Source: Aquabacterium sp.
Lineage (GTDB): Bacteria > Pseudomonadota > Gammaproteobacteria > Burkholderiales > Burkholderiaceae_C
NCBI GenBank assembly: GCA_023266355.1
Contig: JAHFQM010000001.1
Location: forward strand, 310,001 to 374,000
Reading direction: 5' to 3'
Length of the DNA stretch: 64,000 bases
The translations under genes were made by a program, and so were the position numbers. The notes under the pieces are model-generated. The model was not told the origin of the DNA, did not search any database, and worked only from the letters and a program-made list of their open reading frames with translations. Below, piece after piece: positions 24,888 through 33,866 of the stretch (within the stretch, counting starts at the first letter, position 1; each line of letters begins with the position of its first letter).

Positions 24888-25708
24888 GGTCGGGCGGGTT
24901 CTTTGGCGACGGTGGCGGGCGAGGGGGCGGCCAGGGCGGGCGCCGGCTCGGGCATGGGCTGAGGGGGCTGCGACTGGCTGGCCTGCTGGCCCAGGCGCTC
25001 CAGCGTGGCGGCGTCCAGGCCCAGGCTGGCGGCCAGCTCTCGGGCCTTTTCAGGGCGGCCTTCGCGCATCGTCAGCAGCACGAGGTTGCGCGAGGCGCGG
25101 GGTTCGCGGGGGCTGAGGTCCAGCACGGTCAGCAGCTCAAAGCGGGCCTCCTCCGTGCGCTGGGCCAGCAGCAGGGCGTAGCCCAGGTCGTTGCGCACGC
25201 GCACGTCGGTGGGCGCGGCGCTGCGGGCCGCTTGCAGGTGGGTGAGCCCCTCGGCCAGCTTGCCCTGGTTGGCCAGCAGCAGTCCCAGGCCATGGTGGGC
25301 CTGGGCGCTTTGGCAGCCCGACAGCAGCTGTTGGTAGAGTGCAGCAGCCTCGTGGGGCCGGTCGATGCGGCGCAGCGCATCGGCGCGCACCAGTTGCACG
25401 CTCGGTGCTTCGCTGCGCATGGCGTCCAGCTGGGCCAGGGCGGCGTAGGGCTTGCCGTCGCGCAGGACCTGCTCGATGGCGGCCAGGCGGGTGTTTTCCG
25501 CCGGGCCCAGGCCTGCGCTGCACACGGCGGGGTCCACCGGGGCATCGTGCTGGCGCGGACCGATGGGCGCGCAGGCCGACAGCGCCGCGAGCGCTGGCAG
25601 CAGGGCAACGGCTGTGGCCCAGGACGGTGCCCGTGCGGGCAAGGTGCCGACATGGGGACGATGCAAACGCTGTGGCAAACGCAGGGGCATGGGCAGGCGG
25701 TGTGTCAT
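24884..25708 (-). CDS. tadD: TadD-like tetratricopeptide-repeat lipoprotein
   Basis: The 274-residue product has a basic N-terminus, a hydrophobic segment and a lipobox LSAC at about residues 43-46, so it is probably a lipoprotein. About four TPR-like helices follow (AAIEQVLRDGKPYAALAQLD, AHHGLGLLLANQGKLAEGLT, DVRVRNDLGYALLLAQRTEE, RASRNLVLLTMREGRPEKA), then a Pro/Ala-rich tail. TadD-type lipoproteins help secretin assembly in Tad systems. It lies 4 bases after tadC and overlaps the next gene by 4 bases. The signal region is longer than usual and the true start may be the second Met. Confidence 0.82.
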   Translation of the reverse strand: MTHRLPMPLRLPQRLHRPHVGTLPARAPSWATAVALLPALAALSACAPIGPRQHDAPVDPAVCSAGLGPAENTRLAAIEQVLRDGKPYAALAQLDAMRSEAPSVQLVRADALRRIDRPHEAAALYQQLLSGCQSAQAHHGLGLLLANQGKLAEGLTHLQAARSAAPTDVRVRNDLGYALLLAQRTEEARFELLTVLDLSPREPRASRNLVLLTMREGRPEKARELAASLGLDAATLERLGQQASQSQPPQPMPEPAPALAAPSPATVAKEPARP

Positions 25709-25712
25709 GGCG

Positions 25713-26624
25713 TCAGATCGACTTGAGGGTGCGGACCACGGCCATGAAACCCGGACCGGCCAGGAAGAGGATGAGCGCGGGGAACATGAACAGCATCATC
25801 ACCACGCTCATCTTGGCGGACATCTTGCCTACCTTGTCGCGCAGCTCGGTCATGCGGCGGTCTTCCATCAGCTTGATGTAGCGCATCAGCGAATCGCGCA
25901 GGTTGCCGCCGTAGCGTGCGGCCTGCTTGAGGATGGAGACGGTGGCCGTGAGCTCGTCCACGTCCAGCCGGCGGGCCATGTCCTCGAGCGCATCGCCGCG
26001 CTCCTGGCCGTGCTGGATGCGCTGCAGCACCCAGCTGAACTCGCTGGCCAGGTGGGGTGTGATGTGCTTGCCTTGCTCGCCGATGGCCTTGAGCGTGTGC
26101 TCCAGCGACAGGCCTGCGTCAAACAGCAGGCGCATCAGGTTGAGCACGATGGGCATCTCCTCGCGGATGGCTTGGCGTCGCCGTTCGGCCAGCCAGCGCA
26201 ACACCTTGCGCGAGCCGATGAAGCCGATGGTCAGCCCTGCGAACCCGCTCTGGAACATCGGCCAGCCCTTGAACGACGCGGCCAGCAGGCCCATCGCGGC
26301 CAAGCCCAGCGGCGCCATCCACAGCGAGGCATAGACCCGGGCGCGCGTGCGGTCGTCGACCAGGCCAGCCTGGCGCATCAGCAGCTCGATCTCCTGCATG
26401 TCGGTGCCGGGGATGCGCTCCAGCACGCGGCGGAAACGGTCCGACAGGGAGTTGGTGCGGCGCCAGCGGCGCTGGGTCATCCAGCTCACGTCGTCGGGGG
26501 TTTCCAGCACCTCGTTGAAGCGCTTTTCGGCTTCGGGCGCGATGCCGTCCTCGCGGGTCAGCATCAGCAGCACGGCGGCCAGGCCAAACAGCATGAGAGC
26601 GAGCAGCAGCCAGAGCATCGTCAT
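25713..26624 (-). CDS. tadC: Tad secretion platform protein TadC
   Basis: TadC is one of two GspF-type inner-membrane platform proteins of the Tad machine. The 303-residue sequence starts with a membrane segment ([21 protein letters not shown]), has the T2SSF domain at about 150-280 ([21 protein letters not shown], then [22 protein letters not shown]) and ends in a second membrane pair ([21 protein letters not shown]). It follows tadB after 7 bases. It probably interacts with TadB and the TadA ATPase. Confidence 0.92.
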   Translation of the reverse strand: MTMLWLLLALMLFGLAAVLLMLTREDGIAPEAEKRFNEVLETPDDVSWMTQRRWRRTNSLSDRFRRVLERIPGTDMQEIELLMRQAGLVDDRTRARVYASLWMAPLGLAAMGLLAASFKGWPMFQSGFAGLTIGFIGSRKVLRWLAERRRQAIREEMPIVLNLMRLLFDAGLSLEHTLKAIGEQGKHITPHLASEFSWVLQRIQHGQERGDALEDMARRLDVDELTATVSILKQAARYGGNLRDSLMRYIKLMEDRRMTELRDKVGKMSAKMSVVMMLFMFPALILFLAGPGFMAVVRTLKSI

Positions 26625-26631
26625 GGTGTCC

Positions 26632-27527
26632 TCACAAGCTCTTGATCATGCGCCACATGACCAGCACGCCGAGCGCCTGCATCACGGCACCAGCCACGAG
26701 GATGGTCTGGCCCGTGCTGTCGTGCCACATGCTCATCATGTAGGCCGGGCTTTGCCACAGGATGTAGGCGACCAGCAGGCCAGGCGTGGCGCCCAGCACC
26801 CAGGCGGTGACGCGCGTTTCGCCGGTCATGGCGCGCAGCTCTTCTTGCGCCTGTTCGCGCTGGCGGATGAGGTTGACGATGCTTTCCAGCATGTCGCGCG
26901 GGCTGCCGCCATACACGCGCGAGCTGTGGATGGTCAGCGCCAGCAGGTGCAGCTCTTTGATGTCGTGGAAGTGCGCGACGTCCTTGAGCGCATCGCCCAG
27001 GTCGGCGCCCAGCTCGACGTTTTTCTGCGCCTTCATGATGAGCTCGCGCAGTGGCATCTGCAGGTCTTCGGCGGCCAGCTTGATGGCGCCTTCGAGGTTG
27101 CGGCCCGTCACCAGGCCACGCACCACCTGGTCGATGAACAGCGGGATCTGGGAGATGATTTTGTTGACGCGTTGGCGGTAGCGGACCTGCGGCACCAGCA
27201 CCGTGAGCACGATGGACAGGGCCCACCAGGCCAGGGCCACCAGCGGGTTGAGCTGCTGCCAGAGCAGCACACCGAAGGCCACGGCGGCGGCCAGCACCAG
27301 CAGCGCGATGGCCGGCGGGACGTTCAGGCCCACGCGCTTGAGCCAGCGGTCCAGCTCTTCGAGCAGCGGGTTGACCGTGGGCCGGCGCAGCGGCGTGTCC
27401 GGCGTCAGGAAAGCCACTTCGGCCAGGCGTTGGTTGACCCGCGCGACCTGCTCCAGCCGGCGCGCCCGCAGCACCGACAGCACGGCCGCCAGCAGCATCA
27501 GCAGGGCGACCAGGAAGAGCATGGCGC

Positions 27528-27534
<7 letters not shown>
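26632..27534 (-). CDS. tadB: Tad secretion platform protein TadB
   Basis: This 300-residue protein is the other GspF-type platform subunit. Hydrophobic segments are at about 3-20, 78-120 and 240-295, and the T2SSF domain contains [20 protein letters not shown] and [21 protein letters not shown]. The start ATG lies inside the 3' end of tadA (7-base overlap), which suggests coupled translation. The order tadA-tadB-tadC is canonical. Confidence 0.92.
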
Positions 27535-28811
<1,277 letters not shown>

Positions 28812-28824
28812 GGCGGTCTCCGGG

Positions 28825-30051
28825 TCAGCCGGCCTTGAGGCGGCTGGTCAGGTGGGCCAGCCAGCCGGTGGTCTGCGGCACCGCGCGCACCGGTGTGCCG
28901 GGCTCGCGCTGCAACTCCTGGGCGATCTTGCGCACGGCCACGGTGTAGGGGTCGCGGGGGGCCGAGGTGAACAGGCTTTCGCCGGAGTTCATCATCGTCA
29001 GGCGGGCCATGCCAGAAGACGGCAGTGTGCTCAGCAGCGGGATGCCAAAGCCCTTGGCGATGGTCTCGGCATCGGGTGGCACGCTGGCCAGATAGCGGTC
29101 CACGATCAGGCTGACCTGGCCGGCGCCGACCTTGTCCACCTTGTTGTCGCGCAGCTTTTGCAGCAGGTTGCGGTTCTGCTTGCAGCTCGGCACGCTTTGC
29201 TCGACGAACATCAGGGTGCGGTCGGCACGGCCCAGCAGCACGTAGAGGAACTCCGAGGCGGGCACGCCGCCCAGGTTCACCACGATCTGGTGGAAGTGGC
29301 GCTTGAGCACATTGACCAGCACGTAGAGGTCGGCCGAGGTGATGCGGCCGGCGTCCAGCGGGTCTTCCGGCATGGCCAGGATGCGCAGGCCGCTGTCGTG
29401 CTTGGGGAAGGCGGTGTTGATGAGCGTGTCGTCCAGGCGGCGCAGGCTGCGGATGGCGTCCACGAAGGTGTAGCTGGGCTCGATGCCCAGGTACTGCAGG
29501 CTGTCACCGGCGGGCACGCCCAAATCCAGCAGCAGGATGTCGTGCTTGGGCTGGGCCTCGCGCAGGGCCAGCGCCAGGTGCAGGGCGAACATCGTGGCGT
29601 CACCACCCGGGCGGGCGCTGGCCACGGCCGTCATCTGGCCCTCGTTGCCGGCGCCACCGCGTTGCTGCTCGCTGCCTTCCCGGCTGACGGCGCGGCGCAC
29701 CAGGCTGACGACCTCGCCCGGGCGCATGTCCGGCGAGATGAAATCGCGCGCACCGGCGCGCAGCGCGGTCAGCACCGATTGCCGATCGGGCGTTTCGGCC
29801 AGCGCGATGACCGGCAGCAGGGGCTTGGCGGCGGTCAGGCCTTCCATGAATCCGGCGTCTTGCGACAGGCGGCTGCTGCCGAGCTCGCACAGCACGGCGC
29901 GGGCCTGGACGGCGTCGACGAGTTGCAGCACGCGCTCCAGGTTGTCGCTGTCCACCTGGAGGACCTCGCCTTCGTCATGCAGCGTGGTCTGCACCCAGTG
30001 GGTGATGTCCTTGCTGCTGGTGATCACGAGGAAGTGGTTGAGGGCGCTCAT
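28825..30051 (-). CDS. tadZ: TadZ/CpaE-like pole-localisation protein with altered P-loop
   Basis: TadZ/CpaE proteins direct the Tad machine to a cell site. The 408-residue product has an N-terminal receiver-like domain (residues 1-125) and a C-terminal MinD/ParA-like domain. Where MinD relatives have KGGxGKT, this protein has SARPGGDATMF (residues 145-155): both lysines are missing. The following LLLDLGVPAGDSL strand and FHQIVVNLGG are retained. Degenerate P-loops are known in some TadZ proteins. It lies between the secretin and the ATPase genes, as usual. Confidence 0.85.
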   Translation of the reverse strand: MSALNHFLVITSSKDITHWVQTTLHDEGEVLQVDSDNLERVLQLVDAVQARAVLCELGSSRLSQDAGFMEGLTAAKPLLPVIALAETPDRQSVLTALRAGARDFISPDMRPGEVVSLVRRAVSREGSEQQRGGAGNEGQMTAVASARPGGDATMFALHLALALREAQPKHDILLLDLGVPAGDSLQYLGIEPSYTFVDAIRSLRRLDDTLINTAFPKHDSGLRILAMPEDPLDAGRITSADLYVLVNVLKRHFHQIVVNLGGVPASEFLYVLLGRADRTLMFVEQSVPSCKQNRNLLQKLRDNKVDKVGAGQVSLIVDRYLASVPPDAETIAKGFGIPLLSTLPSSGMARLTMMNSGESLFTSAPRDPYTVAVRKIAQELQREPGTPVRAVPQTTGWLAHLTSRLKAG

Positions 30052-30063
30052 GCCAGTCCTGCC

Positions 30064-31428
30064 TCAGCGGGTGAAACCGAATTCGTTGCTGTCGAACTTG
30101 CCCGTTTCGAGCAAGAGCATGTGCAGGTAGCCTGGGTCGTATTTGCGCAGCTCTTCGCCAGGCAGGTCGGGCAGGCGGGCGTTGCGCGCGAAGGGCCGCA
30201 CCAGGCGCGGCGTGACGATCATCAGCAGCTCTTTGTCTTCGCGGTCGATGCGGTCGGAGCGGAAGAAGGCGCCCAGGACGGGGATGTCCCCCAGGAAGGG
30301 GAACTTGGCGATGTCGGCCGTGTTGAAGCGGCTGACCAAGCCGCTGAGCACGAAGGTTTCGCCGTCGCCCAGGGCCACCGTGGTGTCGGTGCGGCGCACG
30401 CGCAGGCCGGGGATGTTGAAGCCGCCGGCGGTGACGGACAGGGTGCTGTCCAGCTCGCTGACTTCGGGCGAGACCTTGAGCGTCATGCGCTGGTCGTCGA
30501 GCACCGTGGGCGACAGGCCCAGGCGGATGCCGAATTCCTTGAAGAACACCGTGACCGTGCTGTCGCCGCCGCTGCCGGTGCGCATGGGGATGGGGATCTC
30601 GCCGCCGGCCAGGAAGGTGGCCGTCTGGCCGCTGAGTGCCGTCAGGCTGGGCTCGGCCAGGGTGTAGGCGAAGCCGTTGGATTCGAGTGCGCTGAACACG
30701 GCCAGGGTGTTGGTGCCCCAGTTGAAGATGTTGAACGCGTCGGGGCGGGGGATGAAGCCGGTGGCCGATTGCAGCGTGCGGTTGCCCGATGCGGCGTCTG
30801 TGACCAGGCCCGAGAGGTTGCTGGGGCCCGAGATGCCCTGTGACTTGCCGTTGTGGAAGTTGTCGAAGTAGAAGCCGGATGACATCAGCTTCTTGCGGCT
30901 GACCTCCACGATCTTCACGTCGATCTGCACCTGCACATCGAACTTGCTGGTGCTGGCGTCCACCACGTTCGGCGCGGGCTTGGTGGGGTCCTCGCTCACG
31001 GCGCGCTCGATGGCGGCGTGGCGCTCCAGCGAGGACAGCTGGCCGCTCAGGCGCAGCTTGGTGCCGCTGCTGTCGAGTTGGGCGCCGCTGTCGATTTTCG
31101 AGACACCACCGCCTGGCGACACGACCACGTTGAACTGCGCGGCAGGCGTGCTGGCGCTGCCGCTGTCCCACACCGAGATGGTGGCCGAGCCGGGCTTTTT
31201 GGCCGTGACGATGACGCCACTGGGCGGCGCCACGTTGATGCCGACGATGTCGTCGTTGGCCGTGGCGGCGCGCACGATGGGCCGGGGCTGGGTCCAGGTT
31301 TTCTGCTGGCCGACCTCGAGGTTCAGGGTGGCGGGGGCGGCTTGCGCCGTCGCGATGCAGGCCACGGCCACCGCGGCGAAGGCCAGGGGGCGGGTCAGGG
31401 CGTCGAACAGGGAATCAGGCGCGGTCAT
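30064..31428 (-). CDS. rcpA: Tad outer-membrane secretin RcpA/CpaC
   Basis: This 454-residue protein forms the outer-membrane channel. A signal peptide ends near residue 30 (VAVACIATAQA), followed by the pilus-formation N-terminal domain (LEVGQQKTWTQPRPIVRA) and the secretin domain from about 240 (ALSGQTATFLAGGEIPIPMR, then FKEFGIRLGLSPTVLDDQRM and PFLGDIPVLGAFFRSDRIDR). The ATG overlaps the end of the cpaB-like gene by 4 bases. The length is in the range for CpaC. Confidence 0.94.
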   Translation of the reverse strand: MTAPDSLFDALTRPLAFAAVAVACIATAQAAPATLNLEVGQQKTWTQPRPIVRAATANDDIVGINVAPPSGVIVTAKKPGSATISVWDSGSASTPAAQFNVVVSPGGGVSKIDSGAQLDSSGTKLRLSGQLSSLERHAAIERAVSEDPTKPAPNVVDASTSKFDVQVQIDVKIVEVSRKKLMSSGFYFDNFHNGKSQGISGPSNLSGLVTDAASGNRTLQSATGFIPRPDAFNIFNWGTNTLAVFSALESNGFAYTLAEPSLTALSGQTATFLAGGEIPIPMRTGSGGDSTVTVFFKEFGIRLGLSPTVLDDQRMTLKVSPEVSELDSTLSVTAGGFNIPGLRVRRTDTTVALGDGETFVLSGLVSRFNTADIAKFPFLGDIPVLGAFFRSDRIDREDKELLMIVTPRLVRPFARNARLPDLPGEELRKYDPGYLHMLLLETGKFDSNEFGFTR

Positions 31429-32318
31429 GGTTGCGACGCGTTGGAGGTCTGGGCCAGGCGGCGCTCTTTGCTGCCTTCCTGGATGATGACGGGGGGCGGG
31501 CCATCCGCCGAGGCGGGCGGCTTGGCCTTGACGGGCGAGAGGTCGGCCACGCGGGCGGGCAGGCGCCCAGCCGAGGCTGCCGGCTCGGACGCCTGCGGGC
31601 GCAGCGCCAGGCGCAACTGGCCGGTGTTGGCGGCCAGCATCAGCGCGGGGGTGTCGGCTTCCGGGATGGCCAGCACGGCCGAGCGCAGGTTCAGGCGGCG
31701 CTCGCGCGACTCGACGGCGGTCTTGGCGCCGGTCTGACTCATGGCCTCGGCCTGGGCCTTGTCGCCCGAGGTGCTGGGCGGGGTGTCCAGCTGGGTGGCA
31801 TCGCCGAAGGTCAGGATGCGCGCATCGCGGATCAGGATCTGCGCGAAGGTGGTGTCTTGCGATTCCTTGCTGGCGCTGGCGAACTGCAGCACATCGACGT
31901 GGTCGCCAGGTTTGCCGTGGCCGCCCAGGCCCACGACCTCGTCCACCAGCACGGCCACGGCGCGCTCGCCCGGTTGCAGCAGCGCAGCCAGCGACTCCGG
32001 TGCGATCGTGGCCTGCAGGATGGGCGTGCCCTTGGCGATGGCCTTGGCCGTGACGTGGCCCTGCACCTGCTGGATCTGGTTGTAGGCGCCGGCCGGTGCC
32101 GCGGGCAGGGCTTGCACGGTGAGGTCGTCGGCGGAGAGCACATGGCCCAGGGGCACGTCCTTCGCAGCGACGACCACGTTGACGGTGGGTGCCGGCGCGG
32201 GCGCAGACACCGTGGCCGGTGCGCTGGGCTTGCCGCTCAGGCGCACGCCGATGAGGGCCACCACGACCGCACCCAGGGCCAGCAAGCCAGCGATGATTTT
32301 CAGGACGTTGTTGTTCAT
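31425..32318 (-). CDS. rcpC: Flp pilus assembly protein RcpC/CpaB
   Basis: CpaB/RcpC is a periplasmic protein with tandem SAF-like domains that may bind peptidoglycan or pilus components. The 297-residue product has one membrane segment at about 6-26 (IIAGLLALGAVVVALIGVRL), a Pro/Ala linker and the SAF motif VVVAAKDVPLGHVLSADDLT. DEVVGLGGHGKPGDHVDVL in the centre is typical. It is preceded by a 126-base gap, the largest inside the operon, which contains 12-base repeats. It ends in a Ser/Gln-rich tail. Confidence 0.92.
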   Translation of the reverse strand: MNNNVLKIIAGLLALGAVVVALIGVRLSGKPSAPATVSAPAPAPTVNVVVAAKDVPLGHVLSADDLTVQALPAAPAGAYNQIQQVQGHVTAKAIAKGTPILQATIAPESLAALLQPGERAVAVLVDEVVGLGGHGKPGDHVDVLQFASASKESQDTTFAQILIRDARILTFGDATQLDTPPSTSGDKAQAEAMSQTGAKTAVESRERRLNLRSAVLAIPEADTPALMLAANTGQLRLALRPQASEPAASAGRLPARVADLSPVKAKPPASADGPPPVIIQEGSKERRLAQTSNASQP

Positions 32319-32367
32319 GGGGCGGGGAGCAGCGAAAGCAAAAATGGACGCGACAGTGCGCGAGGAA

Positions 32368-32403
32368 GATGCAACAGAGGATGCGACAGAGTGTGCGACC
32401 TAG
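32368..32403. repeat. Three tandem 12-base degenerate repeats upstream of rcpC
   Basis: The plus strand reads GATGCAACAGAG, GATGCGACAGAG, TGTGCGACCTAG in direct succession (32368-32403). A related GACGCGACAGTG lies at 32347-32358. Minus-strand consensus is CTCTGTCGCATC. The position, 50-85 bases before the rcpC start in the only wide gap of the Tad operon, suggests a regulatory site or an internal promoter region. Confidence 0.5.
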
Positions 32404-32444
32404 GGTGGGGCAAGGGCGCCATCAGGTGGGTGGCCAAGGCCGCA

Positions 32445-32906
32445 TCAACCGGGTTGCGCCACCGCCTGGCCGACGAGCTTGTCCGGCAGGTCCGGCACCT
32501 TGCCCACGATGGGCAGGTCCAGGATGGGCAAGGGCGGTGTGACGTTGTAGCCGTTGTAGGTGATGGTGACCTGCACGGCGCCCGAGGCGGTCAGGCTCAC
32601 GGCCACGCCGCTCAGCACCGTGGCCAGGGCATCGGCCGGCAGCCAGCTCAGGGATTCGGTCGCGCGGGCGCGGGCCACGGCGCGGGTGGCGTTCTCGTAG
32701 CTGGTGGCCGAGGTGTAGTTCAGCGGGTCCACCTTGACGGCCGCGCGCGCGCCTTCGGCGGCGGCTTGGGTCAGGGCCTGCTTCATCACCATCGCCATGG
32801 AATAACTCACGATGGCGTAGAAGATGGCGAAGAACAGCAAAAAGGCGGGCGCCATCTCGATGGCCACCGCGCCAGATTGGCCATGCTTGCCTGGGTGCCG
32901 CGTCAA
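32445..32906 (-). CDS. tadE: TadE-like pseudopilin
   Basis: TadE is a minor pseudopilin processed by the prepilin peptidase. The conserved segment is SGAVAIEMAPAFLLFFAIF: Gly at -1 and Glu at +5 match Tad prepilin cleavage. The frame is open far upstream, but that part overlaps tadV and shows no similarity. I propose the TTG at 32906, which overlaps the tadV stop as TTGA and gives 153 residues with a short basic leader; a GTG at 32930 is the alternative. The periplasmic part is rich in Ala, Val and Thr. Confidence 0.75.
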   Translation of the reverse strand: MTRHPGKHGQSGAVAIEMAPAFLLFFAIFYAIVSYSMAMVMKQALTQAAAEGARAAVKVDPLNYTSATSYENATRAVARARATESLSWLPADALATVLSGVAVSLTASGAVQVTITYNGYNVTPPLPILDLPIVGKVPDLPDKLVGQAVAQPG

Positions 32907-33424
32907 GGTGCAGGCAACCCGGTCAGCCACAGGCCCAGCAACAGCCCTGCGGTGAGGCCGGCGCCAAAGGGGATGTGACGTTGGGCGGGGCGTGATGCGC
33001 CCCAGCGCGCGAGCCAGGAGCCCGGGGCTTGCCAGGCGATCGGCAGCGCGGACAGCAGCATGGGCCGGTTGTGTCCCACCCAGCCCATCGCCGCACCCAG
33101 GAGGGCGCCGATCGCGAAGCTGTTCAGGGTGAGCGGCCATGATGAAAGGAGGCCGAGGGCCACGAGGAATTTGACATCACCGGCCCCCAACTGGCGCAGC
33201 AGGTAACCCGGCAGGGTCACGAGCAGTGCCAATCCGGCGGCCAGCCAGGAAGAAGAGGTCGAGGCGCCCAGCGGGCTGTGGCCCACGATGAGCAGGTGCG
33301 ACACACCGACCACCCAGCCACCCAGCGACAGCACGTTGGGGATGCGCCGGTGACGCAGGTCCATCCACGCCACGGCGCAGGCCCACGCGACCAGCACGCC
33401 CGCGGCGGCCGAGGGGGTCAGCAT
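32903..33424 (-). CDS. tadV: Prepilin peptidase TadV/CpaA
   Basis: This A24 aspartic protease cleaves Flp prepilin and pseudopilins. Both catalytic aspartates are visible: Asp22 in AWMDLRHRRIPN and the GAGDVKF motif (Asp at about 83). Hydrophobic segments cover most of the 173 residues. It lacks the N-methylation domain, as in the CpaA group. It lies 64 bases after flp. Confidence 0.93.
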   Translation of the reverse strand: MLTPSAAAGVLVAWACAVAWMDLRHRRIPNVLSLGGWVVGVSHLLIVGHSPLGASTSSSWLAAGLALLVTLPGYLLRQLGAGDVKFLVALGLLSSWPLTLNSFAIGALLGAAMGWVGHNRPMLLSALPIAWQAPGSWLARWGASRPAQRHIPFGAGLTAGLLLGLWLTGLPAP

Positions 33425-33488
33425 CGCACCAGCAACTTCCGAGCTTGGCGGGCCACAGGTGCCGGATGGCGCCCAGGCCCGAACCGCA

Positions 33489-33659
33489 TCACTGCAGCTT
33501 GGTCTTGATCTTCGTGAAGAAGGTGCCCAGCTGGGTGCCGACGTCGGTCATGGCGGTGGCAGCGGCCAGGCCGATCAGGGCGGCGACCAGTGCGTATTCG
33601 ATGGCGCTGGCGCCTTCTTCGTCTTGCAGGAAGGTCTTGATGTGAGAAATCAGGTTCAT
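33489..33659 (-). CDS. flp: Flp/Fap-type pilin
   Basis: This is the major Tad pilin, 56 residues. A short leader (MNLISHIKTFLQDEEG) precedes the Flp motif ASAIEYALVAALIGLA; cleavage after Gly16 puts Glu at +5 and Tyr at +6, as in Flp pilins. GGAG lies 7 bases before the ATG at 33659. It is the first gene of the Tad locus. Only one flp copy is present. The 207 bases upstream contain the promoter region, in which I see no convincing sigma-70 pair, and a long inverted repeat. Confidence 0.95.
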   Translation of the reverse strand: MNLISHIKTFLQDEEGASAIEYALVAALIGLAAATAMTDVGTQLGTFFTKIKTKLQ

Positions 33660-33809
33660 GGTGGTGCTCCGAGCAGGGCCGCACAGGCCCGAATTGAAAA
33701 AAGGGGAGCGATGGAACGGCTGTCGCACCCGGTCAACAAAATCTAACCGATGTGACAGGGCCCTGGCCGTGCCGCCAGCACCTGATTGGGGGACGGACTA
33801 TCCCGGAGG

Positions 33810-33859
33810 GTGCATCCGGCGGGGACAAAAAACGACAGATTGGCCCCACCGGATGGCAC
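33810..33859. repeat. Imperfect 15-base-pair inverted repeat between flp and the acyl-CoA dehydrogenase gene
   Basis: GTGCATCCGGCGGGG (33810-33824) and CCCCACCGGATGGCAC (33844-33859) can pair with one mismatch and one bulged G around a 19-base loop containing six A residues. It begins 7 bases beyond the acyl-CoA dehydrogenase stop. It could act as a transcription end for that gene, but no T-run follows the stem, so the role is unclear. Confidence 0.5.
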
Positions 33860-33866
33860 GACCGGG

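Noticed and set aside
32368..32403. Short direct repeats considered as a CRISPR array
   Set aside because: The repeat unit is 12 bases with no spacers and no cas genes; a regulatory or slippage origin is more likely.
33660..33866. Sigma-54 or sigma-70 promoter for flp
   Set aside because: No GG-N10-GC pair at correct spacing was found; TTGACC is present on the minus strand but has no reasonable -10 at 17 bases.
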